From Planctomycetia bacterium (GTDB lineage: Bacteria > Planctomycetota > Phycisphaerae > UBA1845 > UTPLA1): DNA of 64,000 nucleotides. The position numbers and the translations under genes are program-made. This document shows, piece after piece, positions 17,342-25,453 of the stretch (its first letter is position 1; the number at the start of each line of letters is the position of its first letter). Where the stretch lies: contig CP054187.1 of assembly GCA_015200345.1 (NCBI GenBank), forward strand, positions 2,836,470 through 2,900,469, written 5' to 3'. The notes below the pieces were generated by a model. The model worked only from the letters and a program-made list of their open reading frames with translations, was not told the origin of the DNA and ran no database searches.

Positions 17342-17660
17342 CTATGAACCTGTTGTGAACGAACGCTGAACACTTGATGTTGTATGTCCGCAACTGTCGT
17401 TTGAGATGACTCGCCAGTAGTACGTTGTGTTGGGTTGTAATGAGGGTGTCTGCCATTGATTTGCTGTGATACAGCACGGGACTGCCGGCGGGTCTTCCGA
17501 TGAAGTGCCGAAAAGAATCTGATAGCAATCCGTCTCATCACTCGCGGACCACGTAAGCGTCACGTTGGTGGATACACCGGTCGCATTGTCCAAGGGAAGA
17601 AGCAGCGTCGGTATTCCGGGGTTGCCGTCGTTCGTTGGAAGGTTATCGGGAACACGACAT
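17342..17660 (-). pseudogene. Fibronectin type III-like C-terminal remnant
   Basis: The frame ending at 17342 encodes a typical FN3-like surface-protein module: 'LLLPLDNATGVSTNVTLTW', then 'YQILFGTSS', then 'LQPNTTYYWRVISNDS', then 'SFTTG'. There is no start codon with a ribosome site at its beginning; upstream the plausible coding appearance passes to two other frames, requiring at least two frameshifts. It therefore looks like the broken end of a once larger secreted protein. It lies directly upstream of the interrupted PEP-CTERM gene, in a patch of decayed DNA. Confidence 0.55.
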
Positions 17661-17879
17661 TGCTCGGCGAGTTGCCGGTGATGAGCTGCGCGGCACGGAG
17701 CGCTGATCGTACGAGTCCAATGCCGGGTTGGACAGCGGGAGTCGACATCCCGCGTTGGCCATGACCTGATCGAACACCTGTTGCGGCATCAATGTCAGGT
17801 CAGCCCCGTCGTTGGGCATGGGCCACGTCGACGATCGCTCAAGAACGGCTACGGGTCGAAGCGAACTACGACGGTCCAT
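17643..17879 (-). CDS. Small hypothetical protein or N-terminal fragment of a broken gene
   Basis: ATG 17879 is preceded by 'AGGAGG' at 9 bases and lies about 90 bases downstream of a near-consensus promoter (17977-18006), so it should be expressed. The 78-residue product begins with an Arg/Ser-rich segment and then contains 'GADLTLMPQQVFDQVMANAG', after which the composition becomes Ser/Arg-rich up to the stop. I recognise no family. The good-looking middle followed by a poor tail suggests a frameshift, with the continuation in the other frames that lead to the FN3-like remnant. It may be the live 5' end of a dead gene. Confidence 0.35.
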   Translation of the reverse strand: MDRRSSLRPVAVLERSSTWPMPNDGADLTLMPQQVFDQVMANAGCRLPLSNPALDSYDQRSVPRSSSPATRRAMSCSR

Positions 17880-17976
17880 TGGTCTGGCCTCCTGCGTCAT
17901 ACGACGCGCCAACGGGACAGTTCTCGCCGCCCGATTGCCCGTATGGGCGGCAAGCCCGCCTCCACAAGATGACAGC

Positions 17977-18006
17977 AGTATAACACAGTTGCCGAAGGCG
18001 TGTCAA
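17977..18006 (-). promoter_or_regulatory. Near-consensus sigma-70 promoter facing the decayed region
   Basis: On the minus strand a perfect TTGACA (18001-18006) and TATACT (17977-17982) are separated by 18 bases. It is one of the two strongest promoters in the window and drives transcription into the small open frame at 17643-17879. Confidence 0.7.
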
Positions 18007-18102
18007 GGGAAATTTTCGGACTGTTTGCGGTTTGCCATAAGCCCTGTGCCCGCCGCCGGTAACCGCACGCCACGTAGAAGCAGTGGCCGTGTGCCGGATA
18101 GA

Positions 18103-18252
18103 AGCCGTGAACCGTCAGTCGTATGCCAGAAGCCGTGAACCGTCAGCCGTATGCCAGAAGCCGTGAGCCAATAGCCGTGAGTCGTAGGCCGTGTGCCACG
18201 TCGTGGCCGTGAGCCGTGGTTCAGACAGTAGCCGTGAACCGTCAGCCGTGAG
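18103..18252. repeat. Degenerate heptanucleotide tandem repeat tract
   Basis: The tract is built from 7-base units of the form GCCGTGA, ACCGTCA, GCCGTAT and GCCAGAA. Two 28-base blocks (18103-18130 and 18131-18158) differ at one position, and a third, diverged block follows (18159-18186). Further GCCGTGA/ACCGTCA units continue, with a phase shift, to about 18252. Similar units, more degenerate, begin near 18085. No spacers of constant length exist, so this is not CRISPR; it resembles the short tandemly repeated repetitive sequences known from cyanobacteria. Confidence 0.75.
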
Positions 18253-18262
18253 CAAAGGGCTA

Positions 18263-18425
18263 TATGAAGTTTGATGTCAGCCTTTGGCTCTTAGCCAATC
18301 ACTGCTTGCCAGCGTGCCTCCGCACCGTTTCCCAGTTTCGCGTTTCGAGTTCGTTTACCCTCGGCGGGTCCGATATGAACTGCTTGGGCAGGTCCGCATT
18401 CCGTGAATTGAAACAATTTGGGCGT
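18263..18425. other. Intergenic stretch with no recognised feature
   Basis: Between the heptamer repeats and the flagellin promoter I see no gene with a ribosome site, no RNA gene and no strong hairpin. It may carry regulatory sites for the flagellin gene that are not recognisable by eye. Confidence 0.4.
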
Positions 18426-18429
18426 TAAC

Positions 18430-18457
18430 GAAAGTCCCAAACCACTCGGCCCGATAG
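18430..18457 (+). promoter_or_regulatory. Candidate sigma-28 (FliA) promoter of the flagellin gene
   Basis: GAAAGTCC (18430-18437) and CCCGATAG (18450-18457) are separated by 12 bases, close to the FliA consensus TAAAGTTT-N11-GCCGATAA. Transcription from here would give a leader of about 190 bases before the flagellin ATG. Class-3 flagellar genes such as flagellin are normally FliA-dependent. Confidence 0.5.
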
Positions 18458-18655
18458 GACCGCCGTCACTGCATTGCAGACCGGCGACGCCCCCGCGGCG
18501 GTTGTCCGAAACAAGGTCCGCAAGAGGGTGATGAAACAAACACAATCGTCGTCGCGATGAGCCGGGTGGCCGGCGACGACGAAAGACGGCACGCCAGGTC
18601 GTGTGCCGGGTCAGGCGGCGCAAGGAAGCGGGCCTGCGGGTTCAGGGAGGAATCC

Positions 18656-20107
18656 ATGAGTCGGATTAATACCAACGTCTCGGCGCTTCAGTCCATTCGG
18701 ACACTGATCAGCAACCAGGAAGACCTGGCGCTCCGGCTTGAACGCCTTAGCACCGGCGTGCGGATCAATCGCGGCGCGGACGACCCGGCCGGCTTGATTG
18801 CCTCCGAGTCTCTGCGGTCCGAGATTCGCGGTCTGACCGCCGCGATCGACAACTCGGCGCGAGCGATCAACGTCATCAGCACGGCCGACGGCGCGCTGGG
18901 CGAGGTCTCGAAGCTGCTGCTCGAGATCAAGAGCCTGGTGAACCAGTCGAGCAACGACGGCGCGTTGTCGGACGATGAAATCGCCGCCAACCAGCTCCAG
19001 ATCGACTCGCTTCTGGAAAGCATCAACCGCGTGGCGAACTCCACGCAGTTCAACGGCAAGAAGCTGCTCAACGGCGAGCTGGCCTACACGATCAGCGGCC
19101 AGAACAGCACCGAGCTGCAACGCTTGCAGGTCTTCGGCGCTCGCATCCCGAACGGCCAGTCGCTGCAAGTCGCCGTGCAGGTGACGCAGTCGGCGCAAAC
19201 GGCGGCGCTGGGCATCGGCCTGGGCGGCGGGAACGGTCTGTCCGCCAGCGGCGTGCTGTCGGCCGGCAACAACGTGACGATCGAGGTGCGCGGGCGACTG
19301 GGCACCGAGACCTTTACCTTCACCGGCGGAACCAATCTGGCGACCATCGCGGACACGGTCAGCAGCTTCAAGTCGCTTACCGGTATCTCCGCGACGGCCA
19401 GCGCGGGCGGCCTCTCGTTCAACAGCGTCGGCTACGGCAGCGATGAGTTCGTCTCGGTCCGGGCCATCAGCGGCACCTTCACGGTCAACCCCGGCGACCA
19501 GGGCGACACGCAGGATCGCGGTCGCGACGCGGGCGTTCTGATCAACGGTCAGTCCGCGAACGTCAAGGGCCTGATCGCCAGCATTCGATCGAGCGGTCTG
19601 GATGTCGTGGTCGACTTGTCCGCCGCGTTCGGAACATCCCTGGGTACGTCCACCTTCGCCGTCACCGGCGGCGGAGCGAACTTCCAGATCGGCCCCGAGG
19701 TCAACAGTGACGGCCTCGTCAGCATCGGTCTCCCGTCGATCACGACGGCCAACCTGGGCAGCTCGGTTGCGGGCTACCTGAATTCGATCGGCACCGGCGG
19801 CAGCAACACGCTGGCACAGCGTGGGTCGCTCCCAACGGCCGAAGCGATCGTATCGGCCGCGATTCGACAGGTTGCGATCTTGAGCGGACGGCTTGGCGGG
19901 TTCCAGGCGAACCAGATCGAGACGAACCTGAACAGCCGGCGCGTGGCGCTGGAGAATGTCAAGGCGTCGGAATCAGCGATTCGCGATACGGACTACTCGC
20001 AGGAAGTCTCCAACCTGACGCGGGCGCAGATCCTGGTGCAATCGTCCACCCAGATTCTGGGGCTGGCGAACCAGATCCCGCAGACCGTGCTGGCGCTGCT
20101 GCGGTAA
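18656..20107 (+). CDS. fliC: Flagellin
   Basis: A 483-residue flagellin, the filament subunit exported by the flagellar type III system. The D0/D1 N-terminus is canonical ('SRINTNVSAL', 'RLSTGVRINRGADDPAGL', 'AINVISTADGAL'), as is the C-terminus ('LENVKASESAIRDTDYSQE', 'ILVQSSTQILGLANQIPQ', ending L-L-R). The central domain (about residues 170-380) is of moderate size and contains a flagellin-IN-like stretch near residues 205-250. ATG 18656 has 'GGGAGG' upstream; a longer in-frame extension lacks a ribosome site and is not conserved in the family. A sigma-28-like promoter precedes it and a strong terminator follows, so it is probably its own transcription unit. Confidence 0.96.
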   Translation: MSRINTNVSALQSIRTLISNQEDLALRLERLSTGVRINRGADDPAGLIASESLRSEIRGLTAAIDNSARAINVISTADGALGEVSKLLLEIKSLVNQSSNDGALSDDEIAANQLQIDSLLESINRVANSTQFNGKKLLNGELAYTISGQNSTELQRLQVFGARIPNGQSLQVAVQVTQSAQTAALGIGLGGGNGLSASGVLSAGNNVTIEVRGRLGTETFTFTGGTNLATIADTVSSFKSLTGISATASAGGLSFNSVGYGSDEFVSVRAISGTFTVNPGDQGDTQDRGRDAGVLINGQSANVKGLIASIRSSGLDVVVDLSAAFGTSLGTSTFAVTGGGANFQIGPEVNSDGLVSIGLPSITTANLGSSVAGYLNSIGTGGSNTLAQRGSLPTAEAIVSAAIRQVAILSGRLGGFQANQIETNLNSRRVALENVKASESAIRDTDYSQEVSNLTRAQILVQSSTQILGLANQIPQTVLALLR

Positions 20108-20145
20108 TTGCGCGAAACGCGGCAGCAACAAAAGAGGTTTTCGAG

Positions 20146-20184
20146 GCGGCCGACGCGCTCCATGCACGTCGGCCGCTTTTCTTT
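20146..20184 (+). terminator. Intrinsic terminator of the flagellin gene
   Basis: A perfect 10-base stem GCGGCCGACG / CGTCGGCCGC with an 11-base loop is followed by TTTTCTTT, 39 bases after the flagellin stop codon. Confidence 0.92.
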
Positions 20185-20222
20185 GCCGATAGTTCAGTAA
20201 GAAGCGATTCAACAATTGGGAC

Positions 20223-20248
20223 GAACCGGCGAGCATGCTCGCCGGTTC
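20223..20248. repeat. Perfect 26-base palindrome
   Basis: The sequence GAACCGGCGAGCA immediately followed by its exact reverse complement spans 20223-20248, between the flagellin terminator and the next gene. There is no T-tract. It could be a dispersed palindromic element, a cruciform or a dimeric regulator site; the sequence alone does not decide. Confidence 0.6.
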
Positions 20249-20272
20249 CGCTCGCCGAGACGGGTGAAGACG

Positions 20273-20482
20273 ATGACACCGCAACGAACTCAACCGGAAT
20301 CATGCCGCAAACACGGGGTGATCCTGACGTGTTTTGTCGATGGTCGGAAGCGCTTTCGCGCCGTGCCGGTCCATCCGGAGAGCCCCGAAGCGATCAACGA
20401 ATCGAACGAGCCGGTGGGGCCGGTGGAGTTGAGAGGCCTGCTCTCGGCGATCCGGCGCGCCGCGCCCTCGAGCGGTGACTGA
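20273..20482 (+). CDS. Small hypothetical protein between flagellin and FliD
   Basis: A 69-residue frame starting at ATG 20273 with only a weak purine stretch (GGGTGAAGA) ahead of it. The product has 'KHGVILTCFVDGRKRFRAVPVHPES', a balanced composition and a Pro/Glu-rich middle, unlike the Arg-rich products of spurious frames nearby. I recognise no family. Its position between fliC and fliD suggests a small flagellar-associated factor such as a regulator or chaperone, but nothing in the sequence proves this. Confidence 0.4.
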   Translation: MTPQRTQPESCRKHGVILTCFVDGRKRFRAVPVHPESPEAINESNEPVGPVELRGLLSAIRRAAPSSGD

Positions 20483-20559
20483 CCCGGCATGGTCGCCCCG
20501 CGCAATTTTTGCGCACCAAGCCATCGCCTCGCCCGATCGCTGACCGGGAGGGTTCACCC

Positions 20560-23500
20560 ATGTCCACCATTTCCACCGGTGTCGGACTTGTTTCCGGCCT
20601 GCCGACTCAACAGATCGTCGAATCCCTGATCGCCAGCCAGCGGCAGCCGATCACGCTCCTGCAAGGTCGTGTTTCGGCGCTCAACGCCCGCCGAACGGCG
20701 CTTTTGCAGGTCTCCGCGCAGCTTCTGGCCCTGAAAAATACGACGACGCGTTTCGGTACGGCCGAGCTGTTCCGCACGACCAAGGCCGCGTCCACGCAAG
20801 AGAGCGTGCTGCTGGCCAGCGCTTCGGCCGGCGCGGCGGTTGGCTCGTACACGTTCACGGTCAAATCGCTCGCGACGGCGCACCAGGTCATCTCCGGCGG
20901 TTTCGCCACGAGCAACGCGACCCCGATCGGCGCGGGCACCCTGACCTTTGAAACCGCGATCGCGACGATCAACCGAACGACGCCGCTGGGCGCGCTGCGC
21001 GGCGGCGAGGGCGTGCGCGGGGGCAAGATTCGCGTCACCGATCGCACCGGCGCCAGCGCCGTGATCGACCTGACGACGGCGACGACGCTCGACGATCTTC
21101 TCGGCGCGATCAACAACCAGACAACTGTAAATGTTCGAGCCGAGGTGCGCGGCGACCGCGTGGCGCTGATCGATCAAACCGGCCTGCTCACCGGCTCGCT
21201 CACGGTCGCCGACGTGGACGGAGGCCGCACGGCGCAGGACCTGGGGCTGGCCGGTAGCAGCGCGACCGGCACGCTTGAAGGCGTCGACCTCGTTCGTCTG
21301 TCGCAGCATACGCGCCTGGAGCAGCTCAACGATGGCAACGGCGTGCGCCGGCTGCGCAATCAACCGGATTTCTCCGTCACGCTGGCCGACGGCGGCACGC
21401 TGACGTTCGAGCTTTCCGAACGCCTCACCGATGCCACGCGGCTCGCGAATCTGAACGGGGGGGCGGGCGTGCCGGCCGGTTCGATCAAGATCACCAATCG
21501 CGCGGGCGTCTCGCAGGAGATCGACTTGTCGAGCGCGCAGACGATCGGCGACGTGAAGAGCGCGATTCAGGCGGCGGGCCTGAACATCACCGTGACGTTG
21601 AGCGGAGCCCGGCTGCTGCTAAGTGACAACTCCACGCCCGATTCAACGCCGGAGGACAATGCCCTGCGCGTGGAAGAGGTCGGCGGCGGGACGACCGCAG
21701 CCGCGCTGGGCATCAAGGCCGTTTCCGCCACCGGCTCGATCAACGGCAAGAATATCTTTTCCATCAGCACCGTCGGCGACGTGCTGCGGCTGATCAACTC
21801 CGATGCGGCCAACGGCGGTCGACTGCATGCGTCGATCTCCGCAAACGGGACAGGCTTGACGTTGACCGACACGTCGGGCGGGGCAGGGACGCTCTCGGTG
21901 GCGGCGCTGGGCGGTTCGAAGGCCCTGGACGATCTGGGCCTGACGACGCCCGCATCGGGCAACGCGATCCAGTCGCGCCGGCTTGTTGCGTCGCTGAACA
22001 GCGTCCTGCTGCGCAGCCTGCGCGGGGGCGCGGGCGTCGCGGGCGGGCAGATTCAGATCACCGATCGCGCGGGCGCGTCGGCCGCGGTGGACCTGTCGAC
22101 CGCGCAGACGCTTTCCGAAATCATCGACGCCATCAACGCCGCCTCGACGGGTGTGCGCGCGCGCGTCGCATCCAACGGGCTGGGCATTCAACTGTACGAC
22201 ACGAGCGGCGGGGCGGGGAATCTCGTCGTCGCGGACGTCGTCGGATCGCTGGCGACGGACCTGGGCCTTGCCGTGAACGCGGCCGTCTCGTCCGCGTCGA
22301 GCGGCAATCTCCAGCGGCAGTACGTTTCCGACGCGTCGTTGCTGACGGCGCTGAACTACGGCAAGGGCGTTCCGCCGGGCAAGTTTCGAATCACCGACAG
22401 CGCCGGCGCGTCGGCCGTCGTGGACCTGACGCAGGGCAACGAAGTCACGCTGGCGGACGTGATTGACGAGATCAACTCGCGCGGCATCGGTGTGGTCGCG
22501 CGTGTGAACGACACCGGTGACGGCCTGCTCCTGACCGACACGGCGGGGGGTTCGGGAAGTTTGAAGGTCGTGGATGAGTCGGGCGCCGCCGCCAAGGCCT
22601 TGCGCATCGCCGGCACGGCGGCCTCGGGCCAGACCTTCATCGACGGCTCGTACGAGACGCGCATCATCGTGACGGGCAACGATACGCTGGCGGACGTGTT
22701 GACAAAGATTCAGGCGTCGGGCGGCCCGGCGAATGCCTCGATCATCAACGACGGCGCCAGCGGGCAGCCGTTCCGGTTGAGCCTGACGGCGTCGAGTCTG
22801 GGGCGGGATGCGGCGCTGGCGATTGACTCCGGCGCGACGGGGTTGTCGTTCGAGACGCTGGTGCGGGGGCAGAATTCGACGGTGCTGTTTGGTCCGCCGG
22901 GGGCATTGAACCCCATCGTGCTGACCAGTGGGTCGAACACGCTTGGCACGGCGGTGGCCGGGGTGAAGCTGGACCTGGTTTCGCCGAGCGATCAAGCCGT
23001 GACGGTGAACGTGACGCGGGATACGTCGGCGGTGCTGAAGGAGTTTCAGACGTTTGTCGCATCGTTCAACAAGGTGATGAGCACAATCGACGGTCTGACG
23101 CGGTTCGATCCCGAGACCGAGCAGCGGCAGGCGTTGACGGGCGACCCGACGGCGCGGCGTGTGCGTGAGCGGTTGATCGCGCTGGCCAATCGCGTGACGC
23201 CGGGCGGCGGCGCGGTCAATCGGCTCGCGTCGATCGGCGTCCGAATCGGCGCCGGCTCGCAGCTCACGCTGGATGAAGACAAGTTTCGCGCTGCGATGGA
23301 GAACAACCCCGCCCAGGTGGAGGCATTTTTCACTGACGCGGTGGCCGGCTACGGGAAGGCGATCAACGACGAGCTGGACCGGCTGTCGAAATCCGAGACG
23401 GGCCTGATCGCCGTGCAAGGCGGCGCGATCGAGAACTCGGTGAAGCTGCTGACCGATCGCATCGCGTCCATGGAGACGCTGCTGGGCCGGCGGCGCGAAC

Positions 23501-23592
23501 GCCTGTACGCGCAATTCACGGCGATGGAAAACGCCATCGCGCAGTTGCAATCGCAGCAACGATCGCTAAGCGGTCTGTTGAGTCTTTCCTAA
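20560..23592 (+). CDS. fliD: Flagellar hook-associated protein 2 (filament cap), expanded
   Basis: A 1010-residue FliD, about twice the usual 450-500. FliD forms the cap at the filament tip and promotes flagellin insertion. The N-terminal FliD domain is clear ('STGVGLVSGLPTQQIVESLI', 'TLLQGRVSALNARR'), and the C-terminal domain is standard ('VTRDTSAVLKEFQTFVASFN' through 'TDRIASMETLLGRRRERLY'). Between them (roughly residues 145-780) is a series of repeats, each with L-x-x-G-x-G-V-x-x-G-x-[IF]-x-I-T-[DN]-x-[AT]-G-A/V-S followed by a D-L and an I-x-x-I-N segment. These resemble flagellin-IN motifs. ATG 20560 has 'GGGAGG' upstream. It is followed by fliS after 186 bases. Confidence 0.95.
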   Translation: MSTISTGVGLVSGLPTQQIVESLIASQRQPITLLQGRVSALNARRTALLQVSAQLLALKNTTTRFGTAELFRTTKAASTQESVLLASASAGAAVGSYTFTVKSLATAHQVISGGFATSNATPIGAGTLTFETAIATINRTTPLGALRGGEGVRGGKIRVTDRTGASAVIDLTTATTLDDLLGAINNQTTVNVRAEVRGDRVALIDQTGLLTGSLTVADVDGGRTAQDLGLAGSSATGTLEGVDLVRLSQHTRLEQLNDGNGVRRLRNQPDFSVTLADGGTLTFELSERLTDATRLANLNGGAGVPAGSIKITNRAGVSQEIDLSSAQTIGDVKSAIQAAGLNITVTLSGARLLLSDNSTPDSTPEDNALRVEEVGGGTTAAALGIKAVSATGSINGKNIFSISTVGDVLRLINSDAANGGRLHASISANGTGLTLTDTSGGAGTLSVAALGGSKALDDLGLTTPASGNAIQSRRLVASLNSVLLRSLRGGAGVAGGQIQITDRAGASAAVDLSTAQTLSEIIDAINAASTGVRARVASNGLGIQLYDTSGGAGNLVVADVVGSLATDLGLAVNAAVSSASSGNLQRQYVSDASLLTALNYGKGVPPGKFRITDSAGASAVVDLTQGNEVTLADVIDEINSRGIGVVARVNDTGDGLLLTDTAGGSGSLKVVDESGAAAKALRIAGTAASGQTFIDGSYETRIIVTGNDTLADVLTKIQASGGPANASIINDGASGQPFRLSLTASSLGRDAALAIDSGATGLSFETLVRGQNSTVLFGPPGALNPIVLTSGSNTLGTAVAGVKLDLVSPSDQAVTVNVTRDTSAVLKEFQTFVASFNKVMSTIDGLTRFDPETEQRQALTGDPTARRVRERLIALANRVTPGGGAVNRLASIGVRIGAGSQLTLDEDKFRAAMENNPAQVEAFFTDAVAGYGKAINDELDRLSKSETGLIAVQGGAIENSVKLLTDRIASMETLLGRRRERLYAQFTAMENAIAQLQSQQRSLSGLLSLS

Positions 23593-23778
23593 GCGTCCTT
23601 TTCGGACCCACCGGGCAAGGCAGCGCAGAAACGCTCCACGCCGCGGGAGCCTGGTCGCAACGCGCCCTGTAATAACTGAATCGCCGAACCGCTCCGACCG
23701 ATGGATACCGTGGACGGAACAAATCTCGGACGCGGCGCCATGCGTCCTTCCGGGGCTTGGACGTCGCGGTGAGCCATC

Positions 23779-24264
23779 ATGCAACGATCTCCAACGGCTT
23801 CCAGTGAGTATCTGCGAAACGCGGTGATGACCGCGACGCCGGAACAGCTCCATTTGATGCTCTATGACGGCGCGATCCGGTTTGTCACCCAGGCGAAGGA
23901 GGCCCTGGCGTCGAAGGATCTGGAAACCTGCTGCGAGAAACTCATCCGCGCGCAGCGCATCGTTCTGGAAATGCAGCGGGGCCTGCGGCCGGAGTACAAC
24001 CCCGAGCTTTGTCGCAACCTGGAGGGGTTGTACACCTTTGTTTACAACCGTCTGGTCGATGCCAACATCACGCATGATTCCAGCGCGATGCAGGAAGCCC
24101 TGCAAATTCTCGAACATCAGCGGGAGACCTGGCGTATACTGATTGAGCGCGTCCAGGCGGCCCGGGAGCAGGAAGCGAGCGCCGCGCGCCCGGTCACTGC
24201 GGCGGGACGAGCGTCCGCTGCCGGCGATTCATTGCCTCGGCCGACGATCAGCTTACAATGCTGA
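23779..24264 (+). CDS. fliS: Flagellar export chaperone FliS
   Basis: A 161-residue cytoplasmic chaperone that binds the C-terminus of flagellin and prevents premature polymerisation. The hallmark is 'YLRNAVMTATPEQLHLMLYDGAIRF' in form, split here as 'SEYLRNAVMTATPEQL' and 'LMLYDGAIRF'. Further helices carry 'LIRAQRIVLEMQRGL' and 'NLEGLYTFVYNRLVDAN'. The core ends near residue 125; a 35-residue Ala/Arg/Ser-rich tail follows and is unusual for the family. It lies downstream of fliD in the same direction and just before a TPR protein gene, completing a filament-assembly cluster. Confidence 0.93.
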   Translation: MQRSPTASSEYLRNAVMTATPEQLHLMLYDGAIRFVTQAKEALASKDLETCCEKLIRAQRIVLEMQRGLRPEYNPELCRNLEGLYTFVYNRLVDANITHDSSAMQEALQILEHQRETWRILIERVQAAREQEASAARPVTAAGRASAAGDSLPRPTISLQC

Positions 24265-24311
24265 ACCGGCGCAGTGCCATCGCGCGAGCCCTCAATCGCA
24301 GGATGCTTCCC

Positions 24312-25361
24312 ATGAATGCGCGTTCATCGATTCTTCGACGAGCTGGATGGATGTTGCTTCTGGTCGGGATCGCTTCGTCGCTCCCGGCGGCGCGGGGGCA
24401 GGCTCCCGCGCAGGATTCCGCGGTGAATCCTGAATCGCGTCTCGACGAGGCGATTCGCAAACTCGACAACGATGACGTGGAAGGCGCACGAATCGAGTAC
24501 CTCCAGGCCATTCGGGGCGTTCGGCGCGATCTGCCGAAGCTGAAGCTGGTGGAAGGTCTGCTGCAATTGAAATTGAAGCCGCCCAATGTGCACGAAGCGC
24601 TCCTGGCGCTGGAGGAATACAACAAATCACCCGAAGGACGGAATGACTATCGCGGTCACGCGGCGGTGGGACGTGTCTACCTCGATTCGCGCCGCTACCT
24701 CCTGGCCTCCGGACCCTTGAAGACGGCCAAGGACCTGGCCCCGCGCGAGCTGGTGAACGGGAAGAACGTGCGGGCCAACATCACGCTCGATCTCGCCATG
24801 GTTTATCACGGATTGAAACGGGCCAAGATGGCCCTGGAAGAGGCGAAAGAGGCCGAGCAGATGGCCGGAAGCGATCCGGAGATTCAGTTGCGGTTGGCCG
24901 AAGTGGCTTCCGGCGCCGACGATTTTGAGACGGCGATTCAGGCGGCCGACAAGGCGATCAATCTGTATCGCGCGCGGATCAAGACCGCTCCGCTGGACAA
25001 GGCAAATTATCGTTCCGTGTTGAATGCGCACCAGTTCAAGATGAACACCGGCATGAAGCATGCGGATAAGAACCCGCAGGATCCAAGGCCGACGTTCGAG
25101 GTAGCGGTCACGGTTCAACAGGCAGGCGAAGCGCAGCGGCAACTGGCGTTGGTGGACGCGCGCGAAATCGCCTTGCAGGCCCTGCGAAAGGAACAGGCAG
25201 ATTCGCGCACGACGATCCGAATCAAGGTTTTCCTGGCGCGGATCGAAGCCGCCCTTGGTGCCTTTGGCGATGCCGACGAGCACATCGCTGAAGTCCTGCG
25301 CGACGATCCAGAGAATGCCGAAGCGCTGGAGCTGCGGCGCCAGCTGACCGGCGGGCAGTAA
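24312..25361 (+). CDS. Secreted tetratricopeptide-repeat protein
   Basis: A 349-residue protein with a signal peptide (R-R-A-G then 'WMLLLVGIASSLPAARG') and several TPR-like helix pairs. Examples are 'DEAIRKLDNDDVEGARIEYL', 'AAVGRVYLDSRRYLLASGPL', 'LDLAMVYHGLKRAKMALEEA' and 'LAEVASGADDFETAIQAADK', with a last repeat near the C-terminus ('ALGAFGDADEHIAEVLRDDP'). TPR solenoids mediate protein-protein contacts; the partner is unknown. ATG 24312 is preferred because 'AGGA' lies 8 bases upstream and it places the signal peptide at the very start. It follows fliS by 47 bases and may be co-transcribed with it. Confidence 0.72.
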   Translation: MNARSSILRRAGWMLLLVGIASSLPAARGQAPAQDSAVNPESRLDEAIRKLDNDDVEGARIEYLQAIRGVRRDLPKLKLVEGLLQLKLKPPNVHEALLALEEYNKSPEGRNDYRGHAAVGRVYLDSRRYLLASGPLKTAKDLAPRELVNGKNVRANITLDLAMVYHGLKRAKMALEEAKEAEQMAGSDPEIQLRLAEVASGADDFETAIQAADKAINLYRARIKTAPLDKANYRSVLNAHQFKMNTGMKHADKNPQDPRPTFEVAVTVQQAGEAQRQLALVDAREIALQALRKEQADSRTTIRIKVFLARIEAALGAFGDADEHIAEVLRDDPENAEALELRRQLTGGQ

Positions 25362-25453
25362 GGACAAGCCGCCTCGATTTCCGCTTCCGGGGAATCACAA
25401 CGTCAGGACGAACAGGCTCAACGGTGCTTTGTCAGCCTGAACGTCGCGTCGGC

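Noticed and set aside
18103..18252. Possible CRISPR array
   Set aside because: Units are contiguous heptamers with no unique spacers of constant length and there are no cas genes nearby.
18291..18623. Minus-strand 110-codon frame upstream of flagellin
   Set aside because: It is Arg/Pro-rich, lacks a ribosome site and overlaps the flagellin promoter and leader.
21643..23559. 638-codon open frame on the minus strand opposite fliD
   Set aside because: It is an antisense by-product of GC-rich codon usage: Arg/His-rich, without ribosome site or family pattern, fully inside a clear gene.
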